This document shows positions 15,632 to 18,862 of a DNA stretch of 18,862 bases, piece after piece (positions within the stretch are counted from its first letter, which is position 1; every line of letters begins with the position of its first letter). The notes under the pieces were generated by a model, which ran no database searches, was not told the origin of the DNA, and saw nothing but the letters and a program-made list of their open reading frames with translations. The position numbers and the translations under genes are program-made. Origin of the DNA: JAWXCH01 sp034440595 (GTDB taxonomy: Bacteria; Planctomycetota; Planctomycetia; Pirellulales; JALHPA01); the NCBI GenBank assembly GCA_034440595.1, contig JAWXCH010000295.1:1-18862 (forward strand), written 5' to 3'.

Positions 15632-16261
15632 ATGAACCCAACTTTGCAATATGTGTCAAACGTCGCCTGGCGCATATCTACCGGGCGACGTTTTTTGTTG
15701 GCCGCGACTGCGCTGGCCTGTTTTGCCTGCCACGCCGGCTGGCACCTGCTGTATGGACAGCCAGTCAATCTGCTCTGGGCCTGTCACACTGCCGCACTCT
15801 GTGTTGGAATAGGACTGCTATTCGCCTGGCCAATGCCGATCGCCGTTGGCGGCCTGTTGCTGATGGTCGGACTGCCGTCTTGGATACTGAGTCTGATCTA
15901 CACTGGCGACTTTGCGCCGACTTCCATCCTAACCCATGTCGGCGGACTGCTGTGCGCCGTGCTCGGGCTGCGAGCAACAACGTACCCAAAAAATGCTCCG
16001 ATGTGGGCACTTGCCCTGATGGGCCTGCTGCTCCTTGTCTCTCGGGCACTCTCTACACCCGTGGAGAATGTCAATGTCGCATACACCGCCAGCGCGTTTC
16101 CTTATGATTTTTCGCACAGGCCAGAACTGCACATGTTTATGGTGCTCTTGGTTTGGGCGGTCTTTCTGTTGATGGCCGACCCAGTACTGCGTTGGCTGGC
16201 CGAATGCTCGTTCACCTTTCATTGGCCACGCCGGCAGACTAGCAGCGCGGTGGAGTGCTAA
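15632..16261 (+). CDS. Integral membrane protein of unknown family
   Basis: The product (209 aa) is a polytopic membrane protein of about six helices: about 21-37, 46-65, 68-88, 97-113, 122-138 and 168-182. I do not recognise the family. Possible conserved positions include His31 and His35 (ACHAGWH), WACHTAAL, a charged-poor loop ILTHVGGLL, and TPVENVNVAY (about 143-152) followed by a histidine-containing loop (DFSHRPELHMF). The clustering of histidines near membrane borders could mean metal binding, but this is only a guess. The start is uncertain: the ATG at 15632 fits after AGTAAGG (15611-15617), yet a strong intrinsic terminator covers codons 9-22, so a TTG near 15695 is an alternative. 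It lies 72 bases after the prepilin-like gene. Confidence 0.65.
   Translation: MNPTLQYVSNVAWRISTGRRFLLAATALACFACHAGWHLLYGQPVNLLWACHTAALCVGIGLLFAWPMPIAVGGLLLMVGLPSWILSLIYTGDFAPTSILTHVGGLLCAVLGLRATTYPKNAPMWALALMGLLLLVSRALSTPVENVNVAYTASAFPYDFSHRPELHMFMVLLVWAVFLLMADPVLRWLAECSFTFHWPRRQTSSAVEC
15658..15696 (+). terminator. Strong intrinsic terminator overlapping the 5' end of the membrane protein gene
   Basis: AAACGTCGCC (15658-15667) pairs perfectly with GGCGACGTTT (15684-15693). The stem extends inward by TGG/CCG with one wobble pair, leaving a 10-base loop, and six T residues (15691-15696) follow. It lies about 100 bases after the prepilin-like stop codon and probably ends that transcript, although it falls inside the downstream open frame. 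Confidence 0.75.
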
Positions 16262-16296
16262 TTCTGTAAGCAACGCTTCTGAGCGTATCCCACAGC

Positions 16297-16319
16297 AGCG
16301 GTCGCACTGCGCCGCTTTT
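16297..16319 (+). terminator. Possible weak terminator after the membrane protein gene
   Basis: AGCGG-T-CGC (16297-16305) can fold on GCG-CCGCT (16309-16316) around an ACT loop with one bulged T, followed by only three or four T residues. Position, 36 bases after the stop, is right for a terminator; strength is modest. Confidence 0.35.
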
Positions 16320-16328
16320 CTGGCAAGC

Positions 16329-16360
16329 ATGCTAATGGACCACGTCCTGGCCGCTAGCAT
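16329..16360. repeat. Imperfect palindrome in the gap before the MscS gene
   Basis: ATGCTAATGG (16329-16338) is an imperfect inverted copy of CCGCTAGCAT (16351-16360), with an inner GGAC-CAC-GTCC hairpin. The GCTAGC-containing arm recalls the palindromes at 3945-4305 and 12585-12645, though the similarity is short. Confidence 0.35.
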
Positions 16361-16485
16361 CAGTTAGAAAATCAGCATCGATCCATTTTTCGCCATCGAT
16401 TTAGCGGTATTGTTCTTGCTCATCTGACCAGATTCCTGCAACATGGGGAGAATCACCGGAACACTCTCGGAATGATGAGGACGTT

Positions 16486-18681
16486 ATGCTGACACATGTG
16501 GATAACGACCAGTCGAATTTGCCTGTTCAAATCACAGCATCGCTGTGTCGCACGCTTTGCACGCTGTTGCATCATCGGATATTTCCAAGCATTCTGGGCA
16601 TCTGGCTTATCCAGTGTGGAATATGCCATCGCCTGAATGCGCAGCAGCCTGTGGTGCCGGAAGCAGCAGTCCCAAGTAAATCGCCAGACACCACGGCGGA
16701 AAAAATTGCCAGCACTGGGCAGGTCCTAGGTGCCGATCAGACGCGGCTTATTTATCTTGAGAAGCAGCTGCGGGAACTGGAGGAAGAGTTCAAATCGGCT
16801 TCGCAACGATTCAGCGAGCTTGACACGGCGATGACCGAACAGCAAGAGCGATTGAAACAGCTCTCTGACTCGGAAGAAAAGACGGCGCTGGCTCAGGCAA
16901 TCGATGAGTCCAAACTGGCCTGGCAGATATCGCGCGACGAATTTGACCGTATTATTCAGCAGCGCAAGGCCGTTCAGAAACAGGTCGAAACCTTGAAGGC
17001 CAAGGTCATCTCGCAAGAGAACTGGCTGAAGCAATTGAAAAGTGCCAAAACGGAGGTCGTTGCCGAACACACAGAAAATAGTAGCGCGAAAAAGTTGCAG
17101 AACGGAGCGGTTGCTCCAACCGCAGCACCGAAATCCGCACCAAAGTCGACCACCGGGTTGCCGCTGGTGGACATGCTGGTGAACCCGGCGGGCTCGGCAG
17201 ATTCTGGTGCCTCAGAAAATGGCGGAAGTGGTAATGGCCGCAGTGGTAATGGCGGCAATGAGGATTTGTCCGCAGCCAGTAGCCTGCTGAAACGTGACGA
17301 TCAGCACCTGGTCATTGATGAACGAACGCTGCTCGCCGCCAGCGAGGTCGACGCACGGGCGAGAAGTGCCGCGACTGCAGAAGCGCGCGTCAAGCGGCTC
17401 CAACGGACAGTCCAAATCTACCAGAACGATCTCGAAAGCTCACAGCAGCTTTTGGAGGAACTGACGAAACAGTCCGTCACCATCGATGAGATGATCAACT
17501 CGATTGATGCGAGGCTGGCTGGAGATATCTCCGGCGAGAACCGGCAGCCATTGCAATCACAACGCGAGAGTCTCTTGCTCCGGCAGGATCGATTGCGGCA
17601 GGACGTAGCCGAGCAGCGCAGTTACTTCGAACGAACTGCCAAATCGCTGACTCAGGTGCGGCAGGCGTTTGAGCGCGCGAACGTTGAACTAAAAACCGAA
17701 CGCGAGCAACTTGCGGATGCACGTGCTGAACTGGACTACTTAGAAAGTCCGTTGGCACCGCACCGGATGCGAATGTGGCTGACGACCAGGGGGCCAAAGG
17801 TACTGCTGCTGATAGCCGGCACGTTGCTGCTGTGGTGGATCATCCGAGTCTCCAGCCGTCACATCATCCACGGCCTGGTGCGACACAGTCGCCGTGGATC
17901 CGAAATCGAAAAAGAGAATCGCGCCAACACTTTGCTGCGTGTATTTCATAATGCAGTCACCGTTGCGCTCACTACGCTGGGGACATTGGCAGTGCTGGAT
18001 CAGTCAGGGGTCAATATCACGGTCCTACTGGGTGGTGCCGCTGTGCTAGGCGCGGCAATCGCCTTCGGTGCGCAGAATTTGATTCGCGACTACTTTTCTG
18101 GATTCATGATGCTGCTGGAGAATCAGTACAGTATTGGCAATGTCGTCCGCATGGCGAACGTCGCCGGCGTGGTCGAGGATATTTCATTGCGAATAACCGC
18201 CCTGCGCGATGAAGAGGGAATCGTCCACTTCATCCCACACAGTCAAATCGACAAAGTCAGCAACATGACCTATGGGTGGTCCCGCGCGGTTCTAAAAATC
18301 GCAGTCAATTACGAAGAAGACATGGATCGCATCATGGAGATCCTGATGGACCTGGCGCGGGAAATGCGCGACGATGCAGAGTTTGGGCCGCAAATGCTTG
18401 GGGAACCGGAAATGCAAGGGGTCGACGAATTCAACAATACGTTTGTGATTGTCAAAATGTTGTTGAAGACGCGGCCCCTACGGCAATGGGCCGTCAAGCG
18501 GGAGATGCTACGCCGCGTTAAGAATCGCTTTGATAAGCTGAAAATTTCGCCACCCGTTCCGCGGCAGATGCTGGTGCGCCGCAAGCGTCGCTCAAAGAAC
18601 TCGCGAGAGAGACTTGCATCGAACGGCTTTTCGGATGTCAAGCACCGCGTCGATTCAGGATCCGCAAATCCGAGGCTGTAG
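16486..18681 (+). CDS. MscS-family mechanosensitive channel with long coiled-coil N-terminal region
   Basis: The product (731 aa) is a membrane channel expected to open under membrane tension and release solutes on hypo-osmotic shock. The ATG at 16486 follows GAGG (16477-16480) at 5 bases. The N-terminus has a hydrophobic stretch (about 32-48) that may be a signal peptide. Two long coiled-coil regions (about 83-190 and 290-420) flank a low-complexity linker (GGSGNGRSGNGGN, about 246-258). The channel domain follows: helices about 437-453 and 485-504, then the pore helix GGAAVLGAAIAFGAQNLIRDYFSG (516-539), the beta domain (NQYSIGNVVRMANVAGVVEDISLRITALRDEEG, FIPHSQI), and the C-terminal alpha/beta domain to about 690, with a basic tail (VRRKRRSKNSRER). 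The periplasmic coiled coil is like that of MscK-type proteins but shorter. Family assignment is certain; gating signals are unknown. Confidence 0.9.
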   Translation: MLTHVDNDQSNLPVQITASLCRTLCTLLHHRIFPSILGIWLIQCGICHRLNAQQPVVPEAAVPSKSPDTTAEKIASTGQVLGADQTRLIYLEKQLRELEEEFKSASQRFSELDTAMTEQQERLKQLSDSEEKTALAQAIDESKLAWQISRDEFDRIIQQRKAVQKQVETLKAKVISQENWLKQLKSAKTEVVAEHTENSSAKKLQNGAVAPTAAPKSAPKSTTGLPLVDMLVNPAGSADSGASENGGSGNGRSGNGGNEDLSAASSLLKRDDQHLVIDERTLLAASEVDARARSAATAEARVKRLQRTVQIYQNDLESSQQLLEELTKQSVTIDEMINSIDARLAGDISGENRQPLQSQRESLLLRQDRLRQDVAEQRSYFERTAKSLTQVRQAFERANVELKTEREQLADARAELDYLESPLAPHRMRMWLTTRGPKVLLLIAGTLLLWWIIRVSSRHIIHGLVRHSRRGSEIEKENRANTLLRVFHNAVTVALTTLGTLAVLDQSGVNITVLLGGAAVLGAAIAFGAQNLIRDYFSGFMMLLENQYSIGNVVRMANVAGVVEDISLRITALRDEEGIVHFIPHSQIDKVSNMTYGWSRAVLKIAVNYEEDMDRIMEILMDLAREMRDDAEFGPQMLGEPEMQGVDEFNNTFVIVKMLLKTRPLRQWAVKREMLRRVKNRFDKLKISPPVPRQMLVRRKRRSKNSRERLASNGFSDVKHRVDSGSANPRL

Positions 18682-18862
18682 CCCCCTCCGCTGCCATAGC
18701 CGTGAATGCTGCATCTCAGCGGGGCGTCGCCAGGGCGTTTCACCAGCTTTTCGAGGTTCCTCGCCACCGTAGTGAACGTCGACCGCGCAGACAAGCTGAA
18801 CCTCGACCTGTGCAGGGTAGCCAGCAGTCCGGGGCGAGTGATTCAATTGCAGGTCGAGCTAA
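18682..18862. other. End of window, no gene recognised
   Basis: No convincing gene or terminator is visible in these 181 bases. A short minus-strand open frame overlaps the region but shows no protein-like features. Confidence 0.5.

Overview
The window looks like the chromosome of a planctomycete, most likely of the Pirellulales type. This is an inference from gene content: a PEP-CTERM protein, secreted carbohydrate-active enzymes (a sialate O-acetylesterase-like protein and two glycoside hydrolases), a thioredoxin-like 2Fe-2S ferredoxin, long coiled-coil MscS proteins, and GCTAGC-centred intergenic palindromes of a kind I associate with this phylum. Base composition is moderately GC and similar across the genes. 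No tRNA, rRNA, CRISPR array, transposase or phage gene was seen.

Layout. (1) Positions 1-480: the 3' end of a PEP-CTERM gene, closed by a textbook intrinsic terminator. (2) 540-3935: a two-gene secreted carbohydrate-degradation unit, an SGNH/SASA acetylesterase followed 73 bases later by a clan GH-A (GH39-like) hydrolase. (3) 3936-4373: a non-coding stretch filled by a nested inverted-repeat element of about 360 bp, the most unusual structure here. (4) 4374-6431: a secreted GH36/alpha-galactosidase-like enzyme. (5) 6486-12163: a cell-surface glycan segment with a SAM methyltransferase on the minus strand, then on the plus strand a GT-C membrane transferase, a GT2 polyprenyl-phosphate-sugar synthase-like enzyme with four C-terminal membrane helices, and a second GT-C transferase. 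(6) 12183-14894, minus strand: a small 2Fe-2S ferredoxin and a large exported YiiX-like (permuted NlpC/P60) cysteine hydrolase, separated by a palindromic repeat. (7) 15221-16261: a divergent prepilin-like Ser/Gly-rich protein and an unnamed integral membrane protein, with a strong intrinsic terminator lying inside the first codons of the latter. (8) 16486-18681: a long MscS-family mechanosensitive channel.

How the genes may work together. The first three enzyme genes could serve external polysaccharide breakdown: the esterase removes O-acetyl groups and the hydrolases cut the exposed glycosides. The GT2/GT-C trio fits the logic of lipid-phosphate sugar supply, in which a cytoplasmic-face synthase makes polyprenyl-phosphate-sugar and periplasmic-face GT-C enzymes use it. 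I see no defence system or complete novel multi-gene machine. The best candidates for something undescribed are the nested palindrome at 3945-4305, the prepilin-like protein with glutamine at the usual Glu5 site, and the terminator overlapping the start of the membrane protein gene.
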